This document shows positions 16,872-25,570 of a DNA stretch of 64,000 nucleotides, piece by piece (the first letter of the stretch is position 1; each line of letters starts with the position of its first letter). Source of the DNA: Paracoccus gahaiensis (GTDB lineage Bacteria; Pseudomonadota; Alphaproteobacteria; Rhodobacterales; Rhodobacteraceae); contig NZ_SUNI01000003.1 in assembly GCF_005048225.1 (NCBI RefSeq), positions 124,001 to 188,000 of the forward strand, read 5' to 3'. Position numbers and translations under genes: made by a program. Under the pieces are notes generated by a model. The model ran no database searches and was not told where the DNA came from. It saw only the letters and a program-made list of their open reading frames with translations.

Positions 16872-18053
16872 ATGCCCCAGGACATCCCCGCGATCACGCG
16901 CACCGAAGACCTCGCCCGCTTTTGCGAGCTCGCCAAAACCGCCCCCTATGTCACCGTCGACACGGAATTTCTGCGCGAGCGGACCTATTGGTCCAAGCTG
17001 TGCCTGATCCAGCTGGCGATCCCGCCCGCCTCGACAAGCAAGACCCCGGGGGGCGAGGCCGTCCTGGTCGATCCGCTGGCCGAGGGGCTGTCGCTGGAAC
17101 CGCTCTATGACCTCTTCCGCCATACCGGCACGGTCAAGGTGTTCCACGCCGCCCGCCAGGACCTTGAGATCTTCTTTCACGACGCGCAGCTGTTCCCCAC
17201 GCCGCTGTTCGACACGCAGGTCGCCGCGATGGTCTGCGGCTTTGGCGAGCAGGTCGGCTACGAGACGCTGGTGCGCAAGATCGCCAAGGCCGATCTGGAC
17301 AAGTCCTCGCGCTTCACCGACTGGTCGCGCCGGCCCCTGTCCGAGGCGCAATCGGCCTATGCGCTGGCCGACGTGACGCATCTGCGGGTGATCTACGAGT
17401 TCCTGTCGGCCGAGCTGGTCAAGACCGGGCGCGAGGCCTGGCTGGCCGAAGAGATCGCCGTGCTGGAAGACCCCGAGACCTATATCACCCGCCCCGAGGA
17501 GGCCTGGCAGAAGGTGCGCACCCGCACCAATTCGCCGCGCTTCCTGGCGATCCTGCGGGAACTGGCGCGGTTCCGCGAATCCTATGCGCAGGACCGCGAC
17601 ATCCCCCGCTCGCGCGTCTACAAGGACGATGCGATGATCGAACTGGCCTCGACCAAGCCCGCCTCCGAGGCCGATCTGGGCAAGTCCCGCCTGCTGCTGC
17701 GCGAGGCCCGCAAGGGCGACATCGCCAATGGCATCCTCGCCGCCGTCAGGGCGGGGCTGGAGGCCAAGGACCTGCCGCAGGTCAAGGCCGACGAGCCCGG
17801 CCGTCCCGGAAATGCCGCCCTGTCCGACCTGCTGCGGGTGCTGCTGAAGGCCAAGGCCGATGCGGCGGGGGTCGCGCCCAAGCTGATCGCTTCGGCCTCG
17901 GAACTGGACGCCATCGCCACCGGGCATCGCGACGTGCCGGCGCTGCAGGGATGGCGGGCCGAGGTCTTCGGCAAGGACGCCCTGCGCCTTGCGGGCGGAG
18001 AGATCGCCTTGTCCGCCCAGAACGGCGCGGTCAAGGTCGTTCCGGCCCGCTAG
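16872..18053 (+). CDS. rnd: Ribonuclease D
   Basis: A 393-residue 3'-5' exoribonuclease that trims tRNA 3' ends and other structured RNAs. The DEDDy catalytic motifs are visible: Asp30 and Glu32 in VTVDTEFLRERTYW, the second Asp in FHAARQDLEIFF, and the Tyr-Asp pair in SAYALADVTHL. An HRDC domain follows (EEAWQKVRTRTNSPRFLAILRE... RDIPRSRVYKDD). Slightly longer than E. coli RNase D. The next gene starts 4 bases later. Confidence 0.95.
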   Translation: MPQDIPAITRTEDLARFCELAKTAPYVTVDTEFLRERTYWSKLCLIQLAIPPASTSKTPGGEAVLVDPLAEGLSLEPLYDLFRHTGTVKVFHAARQDLEIFFHDAQLFPTPLFDTQVAAMVCGFGEQVGYETLVRKIAKADLDKSSRFTDWSRRPLSEAQSAYALADVTHLRVIYEFLSAELVKTGREAWLAEEIAVLEDPETYITRPEEAWQKVRTRTNSPRFLAILRELARFRESYAQDRDIPRSRVYKDDAMIELASTKPASEADLGKSRLLLREARKGDIANGILAAVRAGLEAKDLPQVKADEPGRPGNAALSDLLRVLLKAKADAAGVAPKLIASASELDAIATGHRDVPALQGWRAEVFGKDALRLAGGEIALSAQNGAVKVVPAR

Positions 18054-18057
18054 GCCG

Positions 18058-19041
18058 ATGCCCCCGCCGATCGTCCTGTCGCGTCCCTGGCCCGAGGATG
18101 CCGAGGCGATCGCGGCGGCGCTGTCGGATTGGGAGACGATGCGCTGGCTGTCGACGCCGCCCTGGCCCTATGGGCTGGCGGATGCGCAGGAGTTCATCGC
18201 GCAGGCCTCGCTGGACGAATATGCGATCCGCTTGGGCGACCGGCTGGCCGGGACGGTTCTGGCGGGGCGCGCCTTCGGGCTGTGGATCGCGCCGGACCTG
18301 CAGGGGCAGGGCATCGGGCGCCGCGCCGGGGTGCTGGCCCTGTCGCGGCTGTTCCTGTCGGGCGCCGAGGGGATCCAGTCGCATGTGCTGCTGGGCAATG
18401 ACCGCTCGGCCCGGCTGCTGGAGGGACTGGGCTTCGTGCCGCAGGGCCAGACGACGATCCGGTCGCGCCCGCTGGACGGGCCGGTGGAGGCGACGGTCCT
18501 GCATCTGGACCGCGCCGGTTTCGAGGCCCGCCATGCGATCGCGCTGACCACGCCCCGTCTGGCCATCACCGCGATCACCCCGGCGGATCTGCCCGCTTTG
18601 CACGCCATCGTCACGCAGCCGCAGGTCGCCCGCATGATGCTGCGGGTGCGTCCCGACATGCGGCTGGACGAGGTCGCGGCGCTTCTGGAGAACGGCGGCT
18701 TGCTGCCGCCGCTGCGCTTGGCCGTGCGCCACGAGGGCCGGGTGATCGGGGCGGTGGGCCTGGGCGCCGGATCGCCGCCGCGCCTGCATTATTTCCTCGA
18801 CCCGCAGCTGGCGGGGCAGGGCTTCGGGCAGGAAATGGTGGCGGCGGTCTTTCACGAGCTGGTCGCGCGCTTTGCCCCGCCCGAGATCGTGGCCGATGTC
18901 TTCCTGGACAATCCCGCGTCGCGCAAGATCCTGAAGAACCTGGGCTTTCGCCGGGCCGAGGATGTCGCCCTCTACACGCTTGGTCGCGAGGCGCAGGCCG
19001 AGGCGGCGCTGTACCGCTGGCGCCCGGGGCTGCTGCCCTGA
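18058..19041 (+). CDS. Tandem GNAT-domain acetyltransferase
   Basis: A 327-residue protein made of two GNAT acetyltransferase domains. The first (about 1-165) has an acetyl-CoA loop in APDLQGQGIGRRAG and a RimJ/RimL-like NDRSARLLEGLGF; the second (about 175-327) has a related but weaker loop (DPQLAGQGFGQEM) and NPASRKILKNLGF. Both halves resemble the Acetyltransf_3 (RimJ/L) group, which acetylates protein N-termini or small amines. It follows rnd by 4 bases and may be co-transcribed. The substrate is unknown; the double-domain form suggests one half may be structural. Confidence 0.85.
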   Translation: MPPPIVLSRPWPEDAEAIAAALSDWETMRWLSTPPWPYGLADAQEFIAQASLDEYAIRLGDRLAGTVLAGRAFGLWIAPDLQGQGIGRRAGVLALSRLFLSGAEGIQSHVLLGNDRSARLLEGLGFVPQGQTTIRSRPLDGPVEATVLHLDRAGFEARHAIALTTPRLAITAITPADLPALHAIVTQPQVARMMLRVRPDMRLDEVAALLENGGLLPPLRLAVRHEGRVIGAVGLGAGSPPRLHYFLDPQLAGQGFGQEMVAAVFHELVARFAPPEIVADVFLDNPASRKILKNLGFRRAEDVALYTLGREAQAEAALYRWRPGLLP

Positions 19042-19051
19042 TCCCGCCGCG

Positions 19052-19876
19052 TCAGGGGTCCTCGGATGGTCCGGGATCGGAAACCACGCGAAAGCTCGCC
19101 CGCCGCGCCTCCGGGGTGGTCCCCGTGGGGGGCTGGGGCGTCTGGCCCTGCGCGCGGTCCCCGGGCGGCGGCGCGGGCCGGCGCTGTGGGCCGGGCGAGC
19201 GCAGCACGAATTCCGGCGCCTCTTCGGCAAAGCCGATGGTCGAGGGCGAGGGGGCCAGCGTCTGCCCCCCCTCGATGATCGGCATCACCGTGTCGCCCAC
19301 CAGATCGAAGCGGCGCGGCGCGACGCCCTGCTCGCCCTCGGCTACCAGACAGCCCAGGGCCCGCGTCACGTCCCCCAGATCCGACCGCAGCGGCAGCAGC
19401 AGCATCTGCGCGAAGAGCTGCGGGCGGGCATAGCTGGCGCCGGCCTGCAGGGAGAGCTGCGCGATCTGCGGGGCCTTGAACACGCTTTCTAGCACATCCG
19501 AGAACCGCCCGCGCGAACTGGTCTGGATCAGCGCGCAGACGGGCATCCCGCGCACCTCCATCCCCATCAGGTCGATCAGGTGGCGCCCGGCCAGACGCAG
19601 GCGCCCCGCCCCCGGCGCGATCCGTTCCAGGATGAAGGCATGATCCAGGATCCGGGCGATGGCGCGGGGGTCCACATCGGCGCGGGCGGGCACGGCGCGC
19701 CCCTGCCGGATGCTGTTCCAGTAGTCGCGCATCTCGCGCAGCATGCGCTCGGGGCGCAGGGTCTCGTAATCCTGCAATTGCAGGACGCGTCCCGGTCCGG
19801 CACCCGGTGACGGTTCCGGCATGGTTTCTGGTCCGTCCTTCAGGTCCGACAAGGGCACCTCTTCTGGTTCCGGCAT
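19052..19876 (-). CDS. PAS-domain protein (PAS_5 family)
   Basis: A 274-residue cytoplasmic protein. Residues about 45-190 match the PAS_5 (PF07310-type) domain common in alphaproteobacteria: REMRDYWNSIRQGRAVPAR, ILDHAFILERI, RLAGRHLIDLMGMEVRG and RPQLFAQMLLLPLRSD. The C-terminal 85 residues are Pro/Gly/Arg-rich and probably disordered. There is no kinase, GGDEF or DNA-binding domain, so it is likely a sensor or adaptor acting through contacts. Upstream in-frame ATGs exist at 19939; the chosen start lacks a good ribosome site. Convergent with the GNAT gene. Confidence 0.75.
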   Translation of the reverse strand: MPEPEEVPLSDLKDGPETMPEPSPGAGPGRVLQLQDYETLRPERMLREMRDYWNSIRQGRAVPARADVDPRAIARILDHAFILERIAPGAGRLRLAGRHLIDLMGMEVRGMPVCALIQTSSRGRFSDVLESVFKAPQIAQLSLQAGASYARPQLFAQMLLLPLRSDLGDVTRALGCLVAEGEQGVAPRRFDLVGDTVMPIIEGGQTLAPSPSTIGFAEEAPEFVLRSPGPQRRPAPPPGDRAQGQTPQPPTGTTPEARRASFRVVSDPGPSEDP

Positions 19877-20047
19877 GATCGGCCTAGGCCCATGTCCGCA
19901 CAGCAACTTTAGGCGAAACGGATCCCCGCGCCGAGTCATTTCATGAACGAATGGTTAAGATGCCGCGCGACCCGCCCGGGTCTTGACCGCTGCGGCGTGC
20001 CGGGGCATCCCACGGGCCAGCGACATGCGGCAGGGGGAGACGCAACC

Positions 20048-20686
20048 ATGATCGACCGGACCGGCCTGATGGTCATCCTGTCCTCGCCGTCGGGCGCGGG
20101 CAAATCGACATTGGCCCGGCGGCTGATGGAGTGGGACGACAGCCTGCGCTTTTCCGTCTCTGCCACGACGCGGGCGCCGCGCCCCGGCGAGGTCGATGGC
20201 GTCGATTACCAGTTCACCTCGCATGAGGGATTTCTGCAGATGGTCGCCGAGGATCAGATGCTGGAACATGCCGAGGTCTTCGGCAATCTCTACGGCAGCC
20301 CGCGCGGCCCGGTGGAACGGGCCATGCGCGACGGGCGCGACACGCTGTTCGACGTGGACTGGCAGGGCGGCCAGCAGATCCGCGCCTCGGCGCTCGGCGG
20401 GCATGTGGTGTCGATCTTCGTGCTGCCGCCCTCGCTGCCGGAACTGGAGCGGCGGCTGCGCATGCGGGGCCAGGACAGCGAGCCGGTGATCGCGGGGCGG
20501 ATGCTGAAGAGCCGGTCCGAGATCAGCCATTGGGCCGAATACGATTACGTGCTGGTCAATGACGATCTGGACCAGACCGAGGCGCGGCTGCGTGCCATCC
20601 TGACCGCCGAGCGGCTGCGCCGCGACCGGCAGGCGGGCCTGGGCGCCTTCGTGAAGGCGCTGATGGCCGAGGAGGACGCGCCATGA
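20048..20686 (+). CDS. gmk: Guanylate kinase
   Basis: A 212-residue essential enzyme phosphorylating GMP to GDP. P-loop SPSGAGKST (around residues 13-20), the GMP-binding [21 protein letters not shown], and [13 protein letters not shown] are canonical. The ATG is preceded by GGGGGAG 8 bases upstream. The next gene starts 33 bases downstream. Confidence 0.97.
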   Translation: MIDRTGLMVILSSPSGAGKSTLARRLMEWDDSLRFSVSATTRAPRPGEVDGVDYQFTSHEGFLQMVAEDQMLEHAEVFGNLYGSPRGPVERAMRDGRDTLFDVDWQGGQQIRASALGGHVVSIFVLPPSLPELERRLRMRGQDSEPVIAGRMLKSRSEISHWAEYDYVLVNDDLDQTEARLRAILTAERLRRDRQAGLGAFVKALMAEEDAP

Positions 20687-20719
20687 GCGCGCCTCGCCGC
20701 CGCGTGGGGGCTTGAGCGC

Positions 20720-21832
20720 ATGGCGCCGCCCATCAGCCTGCGTCGTCTGGCGGGGTTCCTGGACGGGGTGCCCGTGCCGATGCTGGCCGTGGACCACACG
20801 GCCCGGGTGATCGCGGCCAATGCGCTGGCCGGGGGGCTTCTGGGCGCGGCCCTGCCGGGCCGGCCCTTCGTGACCGTGCTGCGCCATCCCGCGATCCTGC
20901 AGGCGCTGGACTGGGTGCTGGACCCGGCCGTCTTCCCCGCCCCTCCGCCCGACCCGGACCTGCCCACCCCGCCCGAGGGGGTGGCGGTCCTGCGCGCCGC
21001 CTGCGCCGCCGACGGGCGCGACATCCTGGCCGAAGTCACCATCGCGCCCCTGCCGGCACCCTTCGGTCGCGGCGCCACGATCGCGGTCATCGACCGCTCG
21101 GTCGCCGAGGAGGCCGAGCAGATGCGGCGCGATTTCGTCGCCAATGTCAGCCACGAGCTGAAGACCCCGCTGACCGCCATGACCGGCTTCATCGAGACGC
21201 TGCGCGGCCCCGCCCGCAACGACGCCCGCGCCCGCGACCGCTTTCTGGACATCATGGAGCGCGAGGCGGGGCGGATGAACCGGCTGATCACCGAACTGCT
21301 GACGCTGAGCCGCGTGCAGGCCGAGGAACGGCGCCGCCCCTCGGGCCGGGTCGATCTGCCCGGGCTGCTGCGCGGCGTGCTGGCGACGCTGACCCCGCGC
21401 GCCGAGGCCGCGGGGGTGACGGTGACCACCGAGGGGCTGGATCAGCCTGTCCGCCTGCCGGGCGACGGCGACCAGCTGACGCAGGTGTTCCAGAACCTGA
21501 TCGAGAACGCGCTGAAATACGGCGCCTCGGGCGGCAGCCTGCGCGTCACGCTGTCGCGCATCGCTCACGAGCCGCTGCTGCGCGGTCCGGCCTGGGTGGT
21601 GGTCGTCGAGGATCGCGGCGAGGGGATCGAGGAACAGCATCTGCCCCGGCTGACCGAACGCTTCTACCGGGTCGACACCCACCGCGCCCGCAGCCAGGGC
21701 GGCACCGGGCTGGGGCTGGCCATCGTCAAGCACATCGTGAACCGCCACCGGGGCCGCCTGCGGATCGAGAGCCGGCTTGGCGAGGGCAGCCGCTTCACCG
21801 TGATCCTGCCCGAGGGTCTGTCGCGCGGCTGA
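20720..21832 (+). CDS. phoR: PhoR-like sensor histidine kinase
   Basis: A 370-residue kinase. An N-terminal PAS-like domain (about 15-130) is followed by HisKA with FVANVSHELKTPLTAMTGF (His145) and a complete HATPase domain (NLIENALKYG, VEDRGEGIEEQHLPRLTERFYRVD, GGTGLGLAIVKH). The FYRVD signature and overall layout match PhoR of the phosphate regulon. No membrane segment precedes the PAS domain, as in short alphaproteobacterial PhoR proteins. PhoB and pst genes are not adjacent, so the partner must be encoded elsewhere; the name is tentative. Confidence 0.8.
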   Translation: MAPPISLRRLAGFLDGVPVPMLAVDHTARVIAANALAGGLLGAALPGRPFVTVLRHPAILQALDWVLDPAVFPAPPPDPDLPTPPEGVAVLRAACAADGRDILAEVTIAPLPAPFGRGATIAVIDRSVAEEAEQMRRDFVANVSHELKTPLTAMTGFIETLRGPARNDARARDRFLDIMEREAGRMNRLITELLTLSRVQAEERRRPSGRVDLPGLLRGVLATLTPRAEAAGVTVTTEGLDQPVRLPGDGDQLTQVFQNLIENALKYGASGGSLRVTLSRIAHEPLLRGPAWVVVVEDRGEGIEEQHLPRLTERFYRVDTHRARSQGGTGLGLAIVKHIVNRHRGRLRIESRLGEGSRFTVILPEGLSRG

Positions 21833-21844
21833 GGGCTGGCCATG

Positions 21845-21872
21845 CGCCGCCCGGGCGGTGCGGCGGGGTTTT
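21845..21872 (+). terminator. Probable terminator after the PhoR-like gene
   Basis: CGCCGC pairs with GCGGCG around a 9-nt loop, followed by GGG and TTTT. The left side also contains the palindrome CCGCCCGGGCGG. It lies 13 bases beyond the kinase stop. Confidence 0.55.
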
Positions 21873-21977
21873 CAGGCCGAAAGGGGGACGGAGGGGCGGG
21901 GCAGGGGCTTGCTGCCTCTCGCCCTCCGGCGGCGCTTGGCCTATAAGCGCGATGGGTATCGGTGAAGGAATGTCGTC

Positions 21978-22733
21978 ATGTCGCAAGCGTCGCAGATCGA
22001 TCCGGCCAAGCTGGCCGCCGCACGGGCGGCGGTGGCGCTGGTCCAGGACGGGATGAGGCTGGGTCTGGGCACCGGCTCGACCGCCAGCGTGATGGTGCGC
22101 GAACTGGCCGCCCGCGTGGCCGCCGAGGGGCTGACGCTGCGCTGCGCGGCGACCTCGAAGGCCACGGCCGGGCTGGCCGAAAGCCTGGGCCTGACGGTCG
22201 AAAGCCTGGATGCGATCGGCTGGCTGGACATGACCATCGACGGCGCCGACGAGGTCGATCCGCAGCTGCACCTGATCAAGGGCGGCGGCGCGGCGCATCT
22301 GCGCGAAAAGATCGTGGCCGCCGCCAGCGACCGCATGGTGGTGATCGCCGATCCCGGCAAGGTGGTCGAGACGCTCGGGGCCTTTCCGCTGCCCGTCGAG
22401 GTCCTGCAATTCGGCTTCGAGACGACGCGCAAGCTGATCCGCCGCGCGCTCGATGGGCTGGATCTGGGCGAGCGCGACGTGCTGCAGCGCCTGGCAGGCA
22501 GCGATGCGCTGGTGACCGACGAGGGAAACTTCATCCTGGATCTGCATCTGGGCGAGATCCCCGACCCCGCCGCCCTGTCGCGCGCCCTGCAGGGCATTCC
22601 GGGCATCGTGGAGCACGGGTTGTTCCTGGGCATGTGTGATCTGGCCATCATCGGGCGCGAGGATGGCAGCGTGGTCGAACTGGCCCGCGATGCCGATATC
22701 GACGCCGACATGCTGGCCCATGAAGGAGACTGA
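21978..22733 (+). CDS. rpiA: Ribose-5-phosphate isomerase A
   Basis: A 251-residue enzyme interconverting ribose-5-phosphate and ribulose-5-phosphate. Signatures are GLGTGSTASVMVRELA, DMTIDGADEVDPQLHLIKGGGAAHLREKIVA (catalytic Asp, Glu and Lys region) and DEGNFILDL. Full family length. Glutathione reductase follows 4 bases after the stop, linking pentose phosphate flux and thiol redox in one unit. Confidence 0.97.
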   Translation: MSQASQIDPAKLAAARAAVALVQDGMRLGLGTGSTASVMVRELAARVAAEGLTLRCAATSKATAGLAESLGLTVESLDAIGWLDMTIDGADEVDPQLHLIKGGGAAHLREKIVAAASDRMVVIADPGKVVETLGAFPLPVEVLQFGFETTRKLIRRALDGLDLGERDVLQRLAGSDALVTDEGNFILDLHLGEIPDPAALSRALQGIPGIVEHGLFLGMCDLAIIGREDGSVVELARDADIDADMLAHEGD

Positions 22734-22737
22734 GACC

Positions 22738-24129
22738 GTGAGCTTCGATTATGATCTGTTCGTCATCGGCGGCGGCTCGGGCGGCGTGCGCGCCGCGCGG
22801 ATTGCCGCGTCCGAATATGGCGCCAAGGTGGGGCTGGCCGAGGAAAGCCGCATGGGCGGCACCTGCGTCATCCGGGGCTGCGTGCCCAAGAAGCTGATGA
22901 TCTTTGCCTCGCAGGCCGGGCTGATGGCCGAGGAGATGCGCGGCTATGGCTGGTGCGACGCGCAGGCCGGCACCTTCAGCTGGGAGGTGTTCCGCGAAAA
23001 GCTGGATGCCGAGCTGACCCGGCTGGAGCTGATCTATCGCGCCGGCCTCAGCCGGGCGGGGGTGGAGGTCCATGACCAGCGCGCGACGCTTTCGGGCCAT
23101 CACGAGGTCCTCCTGGCCGACGGCACCCGCAAATCCGCCCGCCACATCCTGATCGCCACCGGCGGTCGCCCCGCGCTCATCGGCATTCCCGGCGAAGAGC
23201 TGGCGATGGTCTCGGACGACCTGTTCCTGATGGAGACCTTGCCCAAAAGGGTGCTGCTGGTCGGCGGCGGCTTCATCGCCTGCGAATTCGCCACCATCCT
23301 GGCGGGTCTGGGCGTCGACACGGTGCAAGCCTATCGGGGCGATGCGGTGCTGCGCGGCTTCGACCGCGAGGCGCGCGACCTGGCCACCCTGCAGCTGAGC
23401 GATGTAGGCGTCGATCTGCGCCTCGGCCTGACGCCGACCGAGTTCACGCAAGACGGGGCGGGGATCCGCGCCCGTTTTGACGATGGCAGCGACGAGGTCT
23501 TCGACGCCGTGCTGATGGCGACCGGACGCGATCCCTATACCAAGGGGCTGGGGCTGGAGACGACCGAGGTGCGGCTGAAGCTCAACGGCGCGATCGAGGT
23601 GGACGACTGGTCGCAGACCTGCGTGCCCTCGATCTTCGCGGTGGGCGACGTGACCGACCGCGTGAACCTGACCCCGGTGGCGATCCGCGAGGGGCACAGC
23701 TTCGTCGACACGGTGTTCGGCACCCGGCCCCGCAAGGTCGATCATTCGGTCGTGGCCAGCGCCGTCTATCTGCGCCCCCACGAGCTGGCCACGGTCGGTC
23801 TGACCGAGGAAGAGGCCCATGCCCGGGGCGCGGTCGATGTCTATTCGACGGTCTTCCGGCCCATGCGCTCGATGTTCGCGGGCAGCGATGCCAAGGTGAT
23901 GATGAAGCTTTTGGTCGATCCCGACACGGACAAGGTGCTGGGCTGCCACATCTTCGGTCCCGAGGCGGGCGAGATGATCCAGCTGGCCGCGATCCCGATC
24001 GGCATGGGCGCGACCAAGGCGCAGTTCGACGCCACCATCGCCGTCCACCCCACCGCCGCCGAGGAGCTGGTGACCATGCGCACCCCCTCGCGCCGGCTGG
24101 AGGCGCTGTCGGGGCCGAGGACGGCCTGA
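22738..24129 (+). CDS. gor: Glutathione-disulfide reductase
   Basis: A 463-residue FAD-dependent reductase using NADPH to regenerate glutathione. FAD-binding GGGSGGVRAARIAA, redox-active disulfide GGTCVIRGCVPKKLM, NADPH-binding LLVGGGFIACEFATI, second FAD motif FAVGDVTDRVNLTPVA, and the C-terminal catalytic His region HPTAAEELVTM are all present. A GTG start is used, with AAGGAG 9 bases upstream inside the end of rpiA. Distinguished from dihydrolipoamide dehydrogenase by the VIRGCVPKK disulfide region. Confidence 0.95.
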   Translation: MSFDYDLFVIGGGSGGVRAARIAASEYGAKVGLAEESRMGGTCVIRGCVPKKLMIFASQAGLMAEEMRGYGWCDAQAGTFSWEVFREKLDAELTRLELIYRAGLSRAGVEVHDQRATLSGHHEVLLADGTRKSARHILIATGGRPALIGIPGEELAMVSDDLFLMETLPKRVLLVGGGFIACEFATILAGLGVDTVQAYRGDAVLRGFDREARDLATLQLSDVGVDLRLGLTPTEFTQDGAGIRARFDDGSDEVFDAVLMATGRDPYTKGLGLETTEVRLKLNGAIEVDDWSQTCVPSIFAVGDVTDRVNLTPVAIREGHSFVDTVFGTRPRKVDHSVVASAVYLRPHELATVGLTEEEAHARGAVDVYSTVFRPMRSMFAGSDAKVMMKLLVDPDTDKVLGCHIFGPEAGEMIQLAAIPIGMGATKAQFDATIAVHPTAAEELVTMRTPSRRLEALSGPRTA

Positions 24130-24187
24130 CAATCGCGTGGGCGCGGCCCCAGGTCGCGGCCAGAGGCCGGGCGCAGGCTTGCATTTC

Positions 24188-24207
24188 GGGCCTCGGGGCC
24201 CCAATTT
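24188..24207 (+). terminator. Short hairpin downstream of gor
   Basis: GGGCC-TCGG-GGCCC followed by CAATTTT. The stem is short but GC-rich and is followed by a T-run. It could end the rpiA-gor transcript about 60 bases past gor; the AT-rich TTTTAAA next to it could instead belong to the hflK promoter. Confidence 0.4.
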
Positions 24208-24244
24208 TAAACCACGGAAATACCAGCGAAAGAAGGTCTAACGG

Positions 24245-25570
24245 ATGGCAAATCAGGGCCCCTGGGGCGGAGGCGGCGGCGGAAACGGCGGTCGGGATGA
24301 CGGGGATCGTGACAAGAAGCCCGCAGGTCGTCCCTGGGGCGAGCAGCCGCCGCAGGGCGGCCCGCGCCGTCCGGGACCGGGGGGCGAGCCTCAGCGTCCC
24401 GAGATCGAGGATCTGATGAAGAAGGGCCAGGAACGCCTGCGCGTTCTGATGGGTGGCCGCGGCGGCGGGGGCGGCACCGGCGGCGGCAATGGCGGCGGAC
24501 GCAGCCCGATGGGGCCGAATTTCGGGCTGAACCGCTCGACCCTGGCCGTGGTCGGTCTGGTCGCGGTGGGCCTGTGGGCCTTCGCCAGCTTCTACCGGGT
24601 GCAGACGAACGAGCAATCGGTCGAGTTCCTGTTCGGCCGCGCCGTGGATGTCGGGACCGAGGGCCTGAATTTCGCCCCCTGGCCCATCGTGACCGCCGAG
24701 GTCGTCCCGGTGACGAACGAGCGCGTGACCGAGATCGGCACCGGCCAGGGCGGCGAGATGGACAGCGGGCTGATGCTGACCCGCGACCAGAACATCGTCG
24801 ACATGGAATACCAGGTCGTCTGGAACATCCGCGATCCGCAGGCCTATCTGTTCAACCTGGCCGATCCCGCCGACACGATGCGCGCCGTGGCCGAAAGCGC
24901 CATGCGCGACATCATCGCCCGGACCGAGCTGGCCCCCATTCTGAACCGCGACCGGGGCGCCATCGCCGCCGACCTGCAGACCTCGGTCCAGTCGACGCTG
25001 GACGCCTATCAGTCGGGCATCAACGTCGTCCGGGTCAACCTGGACCGCGCCGACCCGCCCGAAGAGGTGATCGACGCCTTCCGCTCGGTCCAGGCCGCGC
25101 AGCAGGAGCGCGACCGCCTGGAGAACGAGGCCGATGCCTATGCCAACCGCGTGCTGGCGCAGGCCCGCGGTAACGCGGCGCAGGTGCTGGAGCAGGCCGA
25201 GGGCTATCGCGCCGAGGCGGTCAACACCGCCGCGGGTGAGGCCGCGCGCTTCAACTCGATCTACGAAGAATACGTGAACGCCCCCGAAGTGACCCGTCGC
25301 CGGATGTATCTGGAGACGATGGAGCAGGTCTTTGCCGACGTGAACAAGATCATCATCGGCGAGGGCGTCGCGGGCGGCGAAGGCGGATCGGGCGTCGTGC
25401 CCTATCTGCCGCTGGACCAGCTGCGCAGCAGCCAGACCTCGTCGGATGACGCGGGCAGCGTGCGCAACGCCACGACGGGCATCCTGAACACGGCGCCGGG
25501 CACCACCTCGACCACGACGCCGGGCACGACCAGCACCCCCGCAACCACCGCCACCGGAGGGACGAACTGA
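24245..25570 (+). CDS. hflK: FtsH protease modulator HflK
   Basis: A 441-residue membrane-anchored SPFH protein that with HflC forms a large cage around FtsH and modulates its proteolysis. The first 95 residues are Gly/Pro/Arg-rich and cytoplasmic, one helix (about 98-116, TLAVVGLVAVGLWAFASFY) crosses the membrane, and the SPFH domain with a coiled-coil follows in the periplasm. A Ser/Thr/Pro-rich tail (about the last 45 residues) ends the protein. Stop and hflC start share bases (TGATG), so translation is coupled. Confidence 0.95.
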   Translation: MANQGPWGGGGGGNGGRDDGDRDKKPAGRPWGEQPPQGGPRRPGPGGEPQRPEIEDLMKKGQERLRVLMGGRGGGGGTGGGNGGGRSPMGPNFGLNRSTLAVVGLVAVGLWAFASFYRVQTNEQSVEFLFGRAVDVGTEGLNFAPWPIVTAEVVPVTNERVTEIGTGQGGEMDSGLMLTRDQNIVDMEYQVVWNIRDPQAYLFNLADPADTMRAVAESAMRDIIARTELAPILNRDRGAIAADLQTSVQSTLDAYQSGINVVRVNLDRADPPEEVIDAFRSVQAAQQERDRLENEADAYANRVLAQARGNAAQVLEQAEGYRAEAVNTAAGEAARFNSIYEEYVNAPEVTRRRMYLETMEQVFADVNKIIIGEGVAGGEGGSGVVPYLPLDQLRSSQTSSDDAGSVRNATTGILNTAPGTTSTTTPGTTSTPATTATGGTN

